Below are positions 7,279 through 16,047 of a DNA stretch of 64,000 nt, piece after piece; position 1 is the stretch's first letter, and each line of letters starts with the position of its first letter. The notes under the pieces are model-generated. The model was not told the DNA's origin. It worked only from the letters and a program-made list of their open reading frames with translations, and ran no database searches. Origin of the DNA: Streptomyces sp. NBC_01445. Lineage in GTDB: Bacteria > Actinomycetota > Actinomycetes > Streptomycetales > Streptomycetaceae. The translations under genes and the position numbers were made by a program. The stretch is from contig NZ_CP109485.1 in the NCBI RefSeq assembly GCF_035918235.1, positions 7,541,001 through 7,605,000 of the forward strand. The letters are read 5' to 3'.

Positions 7279-8685
7279 GTGCGCGTGCGTAACCAGGGGC
7301 GGAACCAGGGTCGTAGACGGGGTCACAGCCAGGGTCGTGGCCGGGGGGCGGCCGCGCTGTTGTGCGCGGGGATGATGGCGGGTGCGGCGGTGCTCGGCGG
7401 GACCGTCCCTGCGGGGGCGGCGCAGGGGAACGTCGTCGGTGCCGCCGCCCAACAGGAGGACATCCAGGCACAGTTGGCGGCCATCCCCGGCATGACGGTC
7501 GTCTCGGTGACCGACAAGGAGGGCTACCCCTTCTATACGCTCACGTACGCGCAGCCGGTCGACCACCGCAACCCCAAGGCCGGCACGTTCACCCAGCGCC
7601 TCACGCTCTGGCACAAGGCGGCCGCCAAGCCCACCGTCTTCTACACCGGCGGCTACACCCTCTCCTCCAGTACGCGCGAGATCACCAAGCTGCTCGACGC
7701 CAACCAGGTCTCCATCGAACACCGCTACTTCGCCGAGTCCCGCCCCAAGGGCGCGGCGGGTGACGACTGGTCCAAGCTCACGGTCTGGCAGGAGTCCAGC
7801 GACGAGCACCGCATCACGCAGGCCCTGCGCACCATCGAGAAGGGCAAGTGGCTCGCCACGGGCGGCAGCAAGGGCGGCATGACCGCGACCTTCCACGAGC
7901 GCTTCTACCCGCAGGACCTCGACGCCGTCGTCGCGTTCGTCGCTCCGAACGACGCGAACAACAACGACGACAGCGGCTACGAGGACTTCTTCAAGACCGT
8001 CGGCACGCCCGAGTGCCGCGCCGCCCTGAACGCCGTGCAGCGCGAGATGCTGGTGCGCCGCGACGCCCTCGTCCCGAAGTTCGAGGCCGATGCGGCGGCG
8101 GCCGGTGACACGTTCGAGGAGACCCTCGGAACCACCGACAGGGCCTACGAGTTCGCCGTGCTCGACCAGGTCTGGAACTTCTGGCAGAGCGGCACGATCG
8201 ACGACTGCCCGACCGTGCCCGACGCCAAGAAGGCCACCGACGACGAGCTCTACACCTGGTCCAAGGGCCACGGCTTCAGCGTCTACCAGGACGAGACCCT
8301 CGGCACGAACGGCACCGGGCCCTACTACCGGCAGGCCGCCACCCAACTCGGCTGGGCCGACCTCAAGTTCAAACACCTCAAGGACGTCCGCCACTACCCG
8401 GACATCTACCAGCCCAACTCGGTCCTGCCCGCCGCGATGCGCGGCACCTACGACGGCTCGGCGATCTCCGGCGTCGACAAGTGGGTGAAGACGCGCGGCG
8501 AGCGGATGATGTTCGTGTACGGGCAGAACGACCCGTGGAGCGCCGAGAAGTTCACCCCGAGCAAGCACGACTCGTACCGCTACGTCGTGCCCGGCTCCAA
8601 CCACGGCGCGGCCATCGCCAAGCTGCCCGCGGACGAGCAGGCCAAGGCCGTCGCCACGATCAAGCGCTGGGCCGGCGTGCAGTAG
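7279..8685 (+). CDS. Secreted S37-type tripeptidyl/prolyl aminopeptidase
   Basis: A 468-residue exported serine peptidase of the S37 (PS-10) type, known in Streptomyces as secreted tri/tetrapeptidyl aminopeptidases. The signal peptide has an unusually long, repetitive basic n-region (QGR repeats at residues 4-20), a hydrophobic core and an AGAA cleavage region near residue 48. The catalytic Ser is in GGSKGG (Ser197). The Asp is likely in GQNDPWS and the His in PGSNHGAA near the C-terminus. The GTG start at 7279 has GGAGGG eight bases upstream. The 3' end overlaps the convergent MFS gene by 26 bp. Confidence 0.88.
   Translation: MRVRNQGRNQGRRRGHSQGRGRGAAALLCAGMMAGAAVLGGTVPAGAAQGNVVGAAAQQEDIQAQLAAIPGMTVVSVTDKEGYPFYTLTYAQPVDHRNPKAGTFTQRLTLWHKAAAKPTVFYTGGYTLSSSTREITKLLDANQVSIEHRYFAESRPKGAAGDDWSKLTVWQESSDEHRITQALRTIEKGKWLATGGSKGGMTATFHERFYPQDLDAVVAFVAPNDANNNDDSGYEDFFKTVGTPECRAALNAVQREMLVRRDALVPKFEADAAAAGDTFEETLGTTDRAYEFAVLDQVWNFWQSGTIDDCPTVPDAKKATDDELYTWSKGHGFSVYQDETLGTNGTGPYYRQAATQLGWADLKFKHLKDVRHYPDIYQPNSVLPAAMRGTYDGSAISGVDKWVKTRGERMMFVYGQNDPWSAEKFTPSKHDSYRYVVPGSNHGAAIAKLPADEQAKAVATIKRWAGVQ
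7291..7340 (+). repeat. Short degenerate tandem repeat in the signal-peptide n-region
   Basis: The CCAGGG-containing unit (AACCAGGGxCG) recurs three times with slippage. It encodes NQGR, NQGR and HSQGRGRG in the basic n-region of the secreted peptidase and lengthens it well beyond a usual signal peptide. Confidence 0.55.
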
Positions 8686-9838
8686 CGCACGCGAGCACGA
8701 GTCCGGCCGCGCCGAGCAGCGGCAGCAGGACGCGGTGGTCCACGACCGCGATGAGGCCCGCGCCCATCGCGAGGGCCACCGCGTTCGGCGCGAACATCAG
8801 TGTGTTCGCGGTCGCCACGGCGCGGCCGACGAGCGCGTCCGGGGTCTCGCGCTGGACCGCGGTGAGCACCGCGATCAGGACGCACGGCAGGCCCATGCCG
8901 ATCGCCGCGCTGCACCCGAGTGCCACGGCGTCGTACGGGAGCGGGCGCAGGCCCGCGCCCGCCGCGAACAGGGCGATCCCCGCCGCCGCGAACCGGCGCT
9001 CGCCGAGCCGCCGCAGCAGCCCTCCCGCGGCGAGCCCGGCCACGACCGAACCGGCGCCCTGCACGGCGTACAGGACCCCCGCGTACGAGGGGGAGCGGCC
9101 GAGGCCGCGGTCCACGACCGCGTAGAGCGCGGCGCCGTTCAGGCCCGCCAGCAGCATGGTGGCCGCGGCGGCCAGGACGAGGGGGCGCAGCCGCTCCTGG
9201 CGCCACAGCGCGCGTACGCCCTCCGCGGTGCGGGCCCACACGCCCGTGGTCCGGCGTGCGGGCGCGGGCTCCCGGATCCGGAGCCGCGCGTAGAGCCCGG
9301 CCGCGGCGGCGAAGGTCGCGGCGTCGAGCAGGGCCACGCTCCCGCCTCCGTACAGTGCGAAGAGGCCCGCGCCTGCGAGCGGGGCGACCAGCTTCATGCC
9401 CTCGTTGGCCGTCATCCGCAGCCCGTTGAAGTCACCGAGCGCGTCCTTGCCGACGACGGCCGGTACGAGGGCGGCCTCGGCCGCGTCGGTGACGACGCCG
9501 CATGTCCCGTACGCGACGAGGACCGCGAACAGGATCCAGAGCCGGCCCGCCGAGTCGACGGCCAGCAGCGACAGGAGCAGCAGGCCGAGGCCCAGGTTCG
9601 AGGCGACGAGGAGGGGCCGTCGCCGGGTGCGGTCGGCGACCGTGCCGAGCAGGGGCCCGGCGAGCGTGGGCGCCCACAGCGCGAAGGCGCACAGCGCGGC
9701 GAGGCTGTCCGAGCCGGTCAGGTCCTTCACCCAGATCCCGGCGGCCAGCCACATGGCGGAGGTGCCGAACCCGGACACGACGATGCCGGCCAGGAGGAGC
9801 CGGGAACCGCCCCGTGTGGCGGTAGAAGTGAACGTCAT
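8660..9838 (-). CDS. MFS transporter
   Basis: A 392-residue major facilitator with about 12 hydrophobic segments, beginning LLLAGIVVSGFGTSAMWLAAG. The loop 2-3 signature is present as GTVADRTRRRPLLVASN, and a second-half counterpart as AGGLLRRLGERRFAAAG. The pattern resembles the small-molecule/multidrug exporter group (the DHA-like MFS_3 type). The substrate cannot be told from sequence. The ATG start has no obvious ribosome-binding site. The 3' end overlaps the S37 peptidase gene tail to tail by 26 bp. Confidence 0.85.
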   Translation of the reverse strand: MTFTSTATRGGSRLLLAGIVVSGFGTSAMWLAAGIWVKDLTGSDSLAALCAFALWAPTLAGPLLGTVADRTRRRPLLVASNLGLGLLLLSLLAVDSAGRLWILFAVLVAYGTCGVVTDAAEAALVPAVVGKDALGDFNGLRMTANEGMKLVAPLAGAGLFALYGGGSVALLDAATFAAAAGLYARLRIREPAPARRTTGVWARTAEGVRALWRQERLRPLVLAAAATMLLAGLNGAALYAVVDRGLGRSPSYAGVLYAVQGAGSVVAGLAAGGLLRRLGERRFAAAGIALFAAGAGLRPLPYDAVALGCSAAIGMGLPCVLIAVLTAVQRETPDALVGRAVATANTLMFAPNAVALAMGAGLIAVVDHRVLLPLLGAAGLVLACATARRPSA

Positions 9839-9992
9839 GCCAGGTCATCGTGGTGCTAAGGCCCCCTGCGGGGGATCGGGAGGATGCCCTAGGCGGACGC
9901 GCCGATGACTTTCGGGCGGAGCCGGGGTCTACAGGTGAGTACGCAATGCGAGTCCTGGATTTGTGAGTCCTGAGAACAAGCAAGGAGCCGAC

Positions 9993-10601
9993 ATGCCCGA
10001 CGCGACCGACCAGACGGCGCAGCAGATGGTGGACTTCGGCCCGCAGACGCGGCTCGTGGCGCGCCTCGCGGACGGGGTGGGCGAGGACCAGCTGAACCTG
10101 GCGACCCCGTGCCCGGAGTACGCGGTGCGCAACCTGCTCGGGCACATCCTCGGGCTGACTGTCGCCTTCGGCGACGCCGCCCGCAAGAACCTGAGCCCGA
10201 CGACGGACACGAGCCCGACGACGTTCCTGCCCGACATCACGGACGGCTGGCGCGACGCGCTGGCCAAGGCGCTCGACGAACTCGCGGTGGCCTGGCGCGA
10301 CCCGGAGGCATGGCAGGGGATGACCCGCGCGGGCGGCGTCGACCTGCCCGCCGAGGTGGCGGGCCTCGTAGCCCTGGACGAACTCGTCGTGCACGGCTGG
10401 GACCTGGCGAGGACCACGGGCCAGGAGTACGACCCCGAGGAGGCTGCCCTGGGAGCGGCCCACGCGTTCCTCGCGCAGTCCACGGGCCCGGACCGCCCGC
10501 CCATCTTCGGCCCCGTGGTCCCCGTCCCGGACGAGGCACCACTCCTGGACCGGGTGGTGGGGCTGAGCGGCCGCGACCCGCAGTGGAGGCCCGCCCCCTG
10601 A
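9993..10601 (+). CDS. TIGR03086-type DinB/mycothiol-dependent maleylpyruvate isomerase-like protein
   Basis: A 202-residue protein of the actinobacterial DinB-like metal-binding group. It shows LATPCPEYAVRNLLGHILGL (about residues 40-59) with the first metal-ligand His, and LDELVVHGWDLARTTGQ (about 133-149) with the second. Family members use mycothiol or related thiols, but this member's reaction is unknown. The start is the ATG at 9993 with AAGGAG five bases upstream; an earlier in-frame codon lacks a ribosome site. It lies 40 bp before an MBL-fold gene on the same strand, so the two may be an operon. Confidence 0.82.
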   Translation: MPDATDQTAQQMVDFGPQTRLVARLADGVGEDQLNLATPCPEYAVRNLLGHILGLTVAFGDAARKNLSPTTDTSPTTFLPDITDGWRDALAKALDELAVAWRDPEAWQGMTRAGGVDLPAEVAGLVALDELVVHGWDLARTTGQEYDPEEAALGAAHAFLAQSTGPDRPPIFGPVVPVPDEAPLLDRVVGLSGRDPQWRPAP

Positions 10602-10641
10602 AACCCGTCCACCCACTCGGCGCGCACCGTAGGGTGCCCGG

Positions 10642-11412
10642 ATGGCGCTCACCCTCACCGTCCTCGGCACCGCATCGCCCCACCCGCGGCCCGGACACCC
10701 CTGCTCCGGATACCTCCTGACGGCAGGAGACGTACGGGTCTGGGTGGACGCGGGCCCCGGCACGTTCGCCGAACTTCAGCGGCACACCACCCCGGAGGCG
10801 CTGACCGCCGTCTGGATCTCGCACCTGCACTCCGACCACTGGGCCGACCTCATCGCGGCGGCGGCCGGCATCGGCGACGGCGGCCTCACCGTGCCCGCGC
10901 CCCTGCCGGTCCACGCCCCTGCGGGTTGCGCGCGGAGGCTGGCCGGGTTCTTCGGAAGCGACGACCCGTCGCAGGTCGCGGAGGTCTTCGACTTCCGCGA
11001 CCTGGGCGACAGACACCGGGCAGACCTGGGCGGCGGCCTGATCCTGGAGAGCAGACGTGTCGCGCACGGAGGGTTGGAGGCGTACGGACTGCGCGTCGAG
11101 TACGAGGGTGTGGTCTTCGCGTACTCCGGGGACACCGGCCCCTGCCCCGAGCTGACTGAACTCGCCTCCGGAGCCGACCTGTTCCTGTGCGAGGCCGACA
11201 TCGACCGACGGCGGGACGGTGAGCCGGTCCATCTGACCCCGGAGGACGCGGGGGCCGTCGCGAGGGCGGCGGGCGTCGGGGAGCTGGTGATCACCCATGT
11301 GGGCCCCACGCTCACCGCCGAGGCGGCGACGGCCCGCGCGGGGGCGGTCTTCGGCGGCCGGACGTCGCAGGCCTGCGAGGGAGACGTTCTCCGCCTCCGT
11401 CGGAAGCGCTGA
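10642..11412 (+). CDS. MBL-fold metallo-hydrolase
   Basis: A 256-residue metallo-beta-lactamase-fold hydrolase. The metal site HLHSDH is at residues 61-66, with the further elements AYSGDTGPC and LCEAD, and VITHVGP near the end. This layout (RNase Z-like, with LTVLGTASP at the N-terminus) is found in cytoplasmic phosphodiesterase/RNase Z-type hydrolases and in many proteins of unknown substrate. No signal peptide is seen. The ATG at 10642 matches the family N-terminus. Confidence 0.87.
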   Translation: MALTLTVLGTASPHPRPGHPCSGYLLTAGDVRVWVDAGPGTFAELQRHTTPEALTAVWISHLHSDHWADLIAAAAGIGDGGLTVPAPLPVHAPAGCARRLAGFFGSDDPSQVAEVFDFRDLGDRHRADLGGGLILESRRVAHGGLEAYGLRVEYEGVVFAYSGDTGPCPELTELASGADLFLCEADIDRRRDGEPVHLTPEDAGAVARAAGVGELVITHVGPTLTAEAATARAGAVFGGRTSQACEGDVLRLRRKR

Positions 11413-11821
11413 CCAGTCACCCGGAACTTCATCCCGGATGCCACACCGCGTACGTGACGAGAAGCAGGGACAGCCCGGCGCCGGGGACGCGTCGAGACGG
11501 ACCATGGCCGCCCAGGTGTCCGCGTTCTTCTGGCGAATCCGTTCGGATCTCCGGGTCGTGATCCCTCGTCACCGAACTCAACCGGGCGCCCCGCCCGCAC
11601 ATCGGCAGGACCGTTCGTGCCCGCATGGCACCGACGAGCAGCGGAACCGCAGGGCTCGATTCCTATGGATCGCGTATCGATCGGATAAAGCACCTGTCGC
11701 CGCTCGCGTGATGCGCGTAGACAAGCGGTGACCTGGCGCGAACGATCACGCGACGCGGTGTGCGCGCCGGGTCTCCTTCCGACCCGACGGCCGCTGCAGG
11801 CCAGATCCGGAGACACCATTC
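11413..11821. other. Intergenic region, no gene seen
   Basis: This 409-bp stretch lies between the MBL hydrolase and the secreted phosphatase genes, both on the plus strand. Open frames in it show no conserved pattern. A relatively AT-rich island at about 11655-11695 is the best place for the phosphatase promoter, but no confident -35/-10 pair is visible. Confidence 0.4.
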
Positions 11822-12616
11822 ATGCGGAAGTCCATCAGAGTCGCGGGGATCGCCGCGGCGTGCGCCCTCGCGGGCGGTGCCGTCTACGGTACGGGCGCGG
11901 CGAGTGCCGGCGGCGCGTCGGCGAGCACCACCGCCGAGCCCCACAACATCGGTCTCCTCACCACGGAGATCACCTCGTACTACGGTGCCACGCAGGACAG
12001 CGCCGGTGTGTGGCAGGCCTCGGCCGACAGCCAGTACGCCAAGGACCTGGCGCGCATCGAGGCGGGCGCGAAGAGGCAGATCGCCAAGGCCGCCAAGCAG
12101 CACCACGGAAAAGGTGACAAGCCCGCCGTCGTCTTCGACATCGACGACACCCTTCTCCTCAGCCTCGACTACGAGAAGAAGACCAACTATGTCTACAACG
12201 ACGCCAGTTGGAAGGAGTACGTGGCCAAGGCGGACCGACCGGCCGTCTTCGGTACGCCCGGTCTCATCGACTACGCGCAGTCCAAGGGTGTCGAGGTCTT
12301 CTACAACTCCGGTCTGGGCGAGACGCAGCGCGCCGCCGCCGTCGAGAACCTGAAGAAGGTCGGCATCGACGTCAACCTCGACGCCGACCACGTCTTCCTC
12401 AAGGACAAGACCAACCCGCCCGCCTACCTCAGCGGTTGCGCCACCGCGAGCGCCTGGAACTGCACCACCGTGCAGTACAAGTCGGGCACCCGCAAGCACA
12501 TCGAGTCCCTCGGCTACGACATCGTCGGCAACTTCGGCGACCAGTACTCCGACCTCGAGGGCGGCTACGCCGACAAGACGTACAAGTTCCCGAACCCGAC
12601 GTACTACGTCAGCTAG
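11822..12616 (+). CDS. Secreted HAD superfamily acid phosphatase
   Basis: A 264-residue exported phosphatase of the HAD subfamily IIIB/acid phosphatase B type. The signal peptide (basic start, hydrophobic core, cleavage after about residue 29) is followed by NIGLLTTEITSYYGAT. The catalytic motif I is FDIDDTLL, with the nucleophile Asp106 and acid/base Asp108. Motif II is probably VFYNSG, and motif IV is the acidic GNFGDQYSDLEGG (Asp pair) near the C-terminus. It probably releases phosphate from organic esters outside the cell. The ATG has GGAGAC about nine bases upstream. Confidence 0.87.
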   Translation: MRKSIRVAGIAAACALAGGAVYGTGAASAGGASASTTAEPHNIGLLTTEITSYYGATQDSAGVWQASADSQYAKDLARIEAGAKRQIAKAAKQHHGKGDKPAVVFDIDDTLLLSLDYEKKTNYVYNDASWKEYVAKADRPAVFGTPGLIDYAQSKGVEVFYNSGLGETQRAAAVENLKKVGIDVNLDADHVFLKDKTNPPAYLSGCATASAWNCTTVQYKSGTRKHIESLGYDIVGNFGDQYSDLEGGYADKTYKFPNPTYYVS

Positions 12617-12640
12617 TCGCACGGCCGCGAGCGTCGGCGT

Positions 12641-12662
12641 GCACCGGGTCGGCTACCGGTGC
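12641..12662. terminator. Hairpin between convergent genes
   Basis: GCACCGG (12641-12647) pairs with CCGGTGC (12656-12662) around an 8-nt loop. It lies between the HAD phosphatase stop and the convergent XRE gene. There is no T-run, as is common in Streptomyces. The stem is short, so this is only a plausible terminator. Confidence 0.4.
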
Positions 12663-12724
12663 GCGCCGCTGCCGCAGGAAGGCGTAGCGGATCTGCGTGG
12701 CCGTACGAAGGCAACTCCCGGCAG

Positions 12725-13426
12725 CTACGCGGAGGGGACCCTCTGCCAGAAGTGGTCCACGATGTCGTCGAGATAGCGCTGGCCCGCCTCGCCCGAGGCG
12801 ATCGAACCGCCCGCCCGGCTCAGCGTCGCCGCCATCAGGGTCTGGTACTCCTGGTGCATTTCGCGCAACGCGCCGTCGAGGTCACGGCGTTCCATCGAGA
12901 GCAGCTTGGCGATCGCGCGAACGTGTGCCTGCCAGCGGGTGCTGACGGCGTCCCGCAGCAGCTGCGCCAAGTCGTCCTCGCGGCCCGTGATGGAGATCAG
13001 GTCCCGTGGGGCCAGGGCGAGTACGGAGGCGAGCGCCGCGGACTGGCGGTTGTTGCCACCCCACTGGCCGGTCGCCTCCATCTGCTGGTACGCGCCGACG
13101 TCGAGGCCGATGCCGCGGGCCACGTCCTCGACGGCCAGACCGCGGGCGAGACGATGCTCCCGCAAGGTGCGCGGGGCGCCGATGAGCTGGTGGGGCGCGC
13201 ACCACAACGCGCCCGCCAGCGCGGTGAGTTCGGTCGAACTGGGCAGTGCGGTGCCGCGCTCCCACGCGGTGATGTGGTCCGGGGTGATGTGACTCATTCC
13301 GTACGACGCGCGCATGCCGTACGCAACGTGACCGGGAGCCATCCCGAGGTTCTCCCGGATGGTGCGCGCGGCTCTGGCGTTGAAGGGGGGTGTCGGATCC
13401 GCTGTCGGGTGACGATGCACCAGCAC
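12725..13426 (-). CDS. XRE-like helix-turn-helix DNA-binding protein
   Basis: A 233-residue cytoplasmic protein with two helix-turn-helix-like segments. One is around NARAARTIRENLGMAPGHVA with the downstream TPDHITAWERGTALPSSTELTAL in parts. The second is TLREHRLARGLAVEDVARGIGL. The C-terminal third is helical (DLAQLLRDAVSTRWQAHVRA, then EMHQEYQTLM). This two-HTH architecture is common in Streptomyces and is not assigned to a pathway. The start is uncertain: the GTG at 13426 fits the homologous N-terminus VLVHRHPTADPTPPFNAR, but the frame is open to 13477 and no ribosome site is clear. It is divergent from the purine permease gene. Confidence 0.75.
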   Translation of the reverse strand: MLVHRHPTADPTPPFNARAARTIRENLGMAPGHVAYGMRASYGMSHITPDHITAWERGTALPSSTELTALAGALWCAPHQLIGAPRTLREHRLARGLAVEDVARGIGLDVGAYQQMEATGQWGGNNRQSAALASVLALAPRDLISITGREDDLAQLLRDAVSTRWQAHVRAIAKLLSMERRDLDGALREMHQEYQTLMAATLSRAGGSIASGEAGQRYLDDIVDHFWQRVPSA

Positions 13427-13807
13427 AGAGTAATGAGTGTTCGCGTGGCCGGTTTTCGACCGTTCCGCAGCAATCACGACTTAGACGGACAGCGGAATCG
13501 AGATTTCGTAGGAACCGACAGGAGATGGGGTCGGACGCGGAGGCGGTTCGGGGATCCTATGGAGCTCTTGGGACTGAATGCGATGTTCCGTTATCGGCAA
13601 ATAGCCTGAACAAGTGCCCTCTGGGCGGGAATTCGGTTCCCGTGAGCACACGTATGATCCGGTCTCGCCCGTGGGCGCTTTCATCCATGGCGCACACGGT
13701 GCGGTGATAGGTGAATCCCACGAGAGAGTTGTCCCTGGCGTGCGGTACGGCACGCCGGGATCCCTGGATCTCTGGATCCTCAGATCGCTGTAGAGCCTGG
13801 AGAAGTC
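13427..13807. other. Intergenic region between XRE regulator and purine permease
   Basis: This 381-bp region separates divergent genes. It contains a perfect 7-bp inverted repeat, GGCGTGC (13737-13743) and GCACGCC (13750-13756), followed by several CTGGATC-like words close to the permease start. I looked for a purine-riboswitch core and did not find one. No gene is supported here. Confidence 0.45.
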
Positions 13808-15262
13808 ATGCAGACCAACGCGACCGGCCCGGTGAACTCCACCACCGCGCCCCCCGCGGGATCGGGCAGTGCCATCGACCGCTACTTCCGTATATCGGAA
13901 CGCGGTTCTACGTACGGCAGGGAGATACGCGGCGGATTCGCCACGTTCTTCACCATGGCGTACATCCTCGTCCTCAATCCGATCATCCTCGGCAGCACCA
14001 AGGACAAGTTCGGCGATCAGCTCGATCCGGTCCAACTCGTCACCGCCACGGCCCTCGTGGCCGCGGTGATGACCGTGATCATGGGCGTCGGCGGCAATCT
14101 GCCGCTCGCCCTCGCGGCGGGCCTCGGGCTCAACGCTGTCGTCGCCTTCCAGCTCGCGCCCCAGATGGCCTGGGACGACGCGATGGGGCTCATCGTGCTC
14201 GAGGGCCTGCTGATCTGCGTCCTGGTCCTGACGGGCCTGCGCGAGGCGGTCATGCACGCCATTCCGCAGCCGCTCAAGCAGGCCATCAGCGTAGGTATCG
14301 GCCTGTTCATCGCCTTCATCGGTTTCGTCGACTCCGGCTTCGTCACCCGGATTCCGGACGTCGCGAACACCACCGTGCCGGTGCAGCTCGGCACCGGCAC
14401 CCTGACCGGCTGGCCCATGCTCGTGTTCTGCGCCGGGGTGCTCCTGACGATCGTGCTGCTCGCCCGCAAGGTGAAGGGCGCCATCCTCATCAGCATCGTG
14501 GCGATGACGCTGGTCGCCATCGCGGTCAACGAGCTCGCCGACGTCAAGTCCTGGGGTCTCACCGTGCCCCAGGTGCCGGACAAGCTCGTCGCCTCGCCGG
14601 ACTTCGGCCTCCTCGGTCACTTCGATCTGTTCGGTGCCTTCGGCCAGGTCGGCGCGCTCACGGTGGTGCTGTTCGTCTTCACCCTGATCCTGTCGGACTT
14701 CTTCGACACCATGGGCACCGTCGTCGGCATCACGGCCGAGGCCGGACTGCTCGACGAGCGCGGCCAGGTGCCGAACGTCGGCCGGGTGCTGTTCATCGAC
14801 AGCGTGGCCGCCGTCGCGGGTGGCGCCGCCTCCGCCTCCTCGGCGACCACGTACGTCGAGTCGGCCGCGGGTGTCGGAGAGGGCGCGCGCACCGGCTTCG
14901 CGAACCTGGTCACCGGCGGCCTGTTCGCGCTCGCCCTGTTCCTCACCCCGGTCCTGACGATCGTGCCGATGCAGGCCGCGGCGCCCGCCCTCATCGCGGT
15001 CGGCTTCCTGATGATGACGCAGGTCAAGCACATCGACTGGGAGCGGTTCGAGATCGCCATCCCGGCGTTCCTGACCATCGCCGTCATGCCGTTCACGTAC
15101 TCCATCACCAACGGCATCGGCGCGGGCTTCGTCTCGTACGTCGTCATCAAGGCGTCCCTCGGCAAGGCACGCGAGGTGCACTGGCTGCTGTGGGGCGCGG
15201 CCGCGCTCTTCCTCGTGTACTTCGCGATCGACCCCGTGGAGCAGCTGCTCGGCGTGAAGTGA
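13808..15262 (+). CDS. NCS2-family purine permease (AzgA-like)
   Basis: A 484-residue membrane protein, predicted to import adenine, guanine or hypoxanthine by proton symport. AzgA-type hallmarks are EIRGGFATFFTMAYILVLNP in the first membrane segment, VMGVGGNLPLALAAGLGLNA (about 95-115), FIGFVDSGFV and LSDFFDTMGTVVGI. About 12 hydrophobic segments follow the usual pattern. The ATG has GGAGAAG a few bases upstream. It stands alone, divergent from the XRE-like gene, and a small membrane protein gene follows after 30 bp. Confidence 0.9.
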   Translation: MQTNATGPVNSTTAPPAGSGSAIDRYFRISERGSTYGREIRGGFATFFTMAYILVLNPIILGSTKDKFGDQLDPVQLVTATALVAAVMTVIMGVGGNLPLALAAGLGLNAVVAFQLAPQMAWDDAMGLIVLEGLLICVLVLTGLREAVMHAIPQPLKQAISVGIGLFIAFIGFVDSGFVTRIPDVANTTVPVQLGTGTLTGWPMLVFCAGVLLTIVLLARKVKGAILISIVAMTLVAIAVNELADVKSWGLTVPQVPDKLVASPDFGLLGHFDLFGAFGQVGALTVVLFVFTLILSDFFDTMGTVVGITAEAGLLDERGQVPNVGRVLFIDSVAAVAGGAASASSATTYVESAAGVGEGARTGFANLVTGGLFALALFLTPVLTIVPMQAAAPALIAVGFLMMTQVKHIDWERFEIAIPAFLTIAVMPFTYSITNGIGAGFVSYVVIKASLGKAREVHWLLWGAAALFLVYFAIDPVEQLLGVK

Positions 15263-15292
15263 CGCCGTAGGGCCGTGATCTAGGCTCGGGTC

Positions 15293-15994
15293 GTGACCGG
15301 CTATCTCGACCGCCTCGCGGAGCTGCTGCGCGAGGCGCACGGCCTTCCGCCGGACCGTGTCGCCGCCACGGTCGCCGATCTCGCGGCGTATCTGGCGCAG
15401 GCCGGGGGAGCGGACCCGCAGGACGCGTTCGGTCCGGCCGAAGCGCTCGCCCGGCGCCTCGCCCCGTCCGGGACGTCCGCAGCCGACGAGCACTTGGAGA
15501 CCTGGCGCTGGCTCGCCGACACGTATGCCGACGAGCACCTCCTGAACCGCTTCGGCGACGAGGGCTGGGAGGTCGAGCGGGTCGACCCGCTCGGCCGCTT
15601 CGTCAGCCACCGCGACCCGGAGCGGCCGCGGCGCTGGGAGTACCGGCGCGAGCTGATCACCGGGGGCGGCGAAGGCCTCGACGAACGGCTCGCGCCCGAC
15701 GGCTGGGAGCCGTGCGGCAGCTGGGTCGTGTACGCATGGTTCAAGCGTGAGAAGGCGGTCGGCGCCGGCCGGGAGCCCGCGCCGTCCGAACCGCCGCCGG
15801 TCCCGCGGCGCCCCACGTTCCCGGGGCGGCGGCGCGGCTACGTACTCATGGGCGGCGCCCTGGCCCTCGTCGCCGCGGTCGTGGTGGCGGCGAGCACCGG
15901 CACAGGCTTCGGCGCCGGTCTCGCGGTGGGTCTGCTGGTGGGAGCGCTGGTGCCGCCGGTGACGGCCTGGGCGGTACGCGGCCGGCGCCGCTAG
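15293..15994 (+). CDS. Hypothetical protein with two C-terminal membrane segments
   Basis: A 233-residue protein I cannot place in a characterised family. The N-terminal 55 residues (YLDRLAELLREAHGLPPDRV, then GPAEALARRLAP) look like a small helical bundle of the type that precedes membrane anchors. The middle contains LLNRFGDEGWEVERVDPLGR and a WEYRREL/GWEPCGSWVVYAWF pair that resembles a repeated module. After a proline-rich linker come two hydrophobic segments (about 187-202 and 206-224) and a basic tail. It starts at a GTG 30 bp after the permease, so it may be co-transcribed. Confidence 0.7.
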   Translation: MTGYLDRLAELLREAHGLPPDRVAATVADLAAYLAQAGGADPQDAFGPAEALARRLAPSGTSAADEHLETWRWLADTYADEHLLNRFGDEGWEVERVDPLGRFVSHRDPERPRRWEYRRELITGGGEGLDERLAPDGWEPCGSWVVYAWFKREKAVGAGREPAPSEPPPVPRRPTFPGRRRGYVLMGGALALVAAVVVAASTGTGFGAGLAVGLLVGALVPPVTAWAVRGRRR

Positions 15995-16003
15995 GGCCTT
16001 CAT

Positions 16004-16039
16004 GGCGAGGTGCCGGAACACCGGTTCCGGCACCTCGCC
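16004..16039. terminator. Perfect 16-bp hairpin, bidirectional terminator
   Basis: GGCGAGGTGCCGGAAC (16004-16019) is exactly complementary to 16024-16039, with the 4-nt loop ACCG. It lies between the hypothetical membrane protein gene (plus) and the PBP gene (minus), which converge, so it can serve both. There is no T-run. Confidence 0.8.
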
Positions 16040-16047
16040 GAGCCCGT

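Noticed and set aside
11429..11626. 65-codon minus-strand frame between the MBL and phosphatase genes
   Set aside because: It has no ribosome site, no conserved pattern and a Gly/Arg-rich random composition.
13427..13807. Possible purine riboswitch upstream of the purine permease
   Set aside because: I looked for the paired-loop core of known purine riboswitches and found only a short palindrome and CTGGATC words.
13481..16033. 850-codon minus-strand open frame opposite the purine permease
   Set aside because: It spans the permease, the next gene and the intergenic region, with Asp/Arg/His-rich low-complexity sequence and no conserved pattern.
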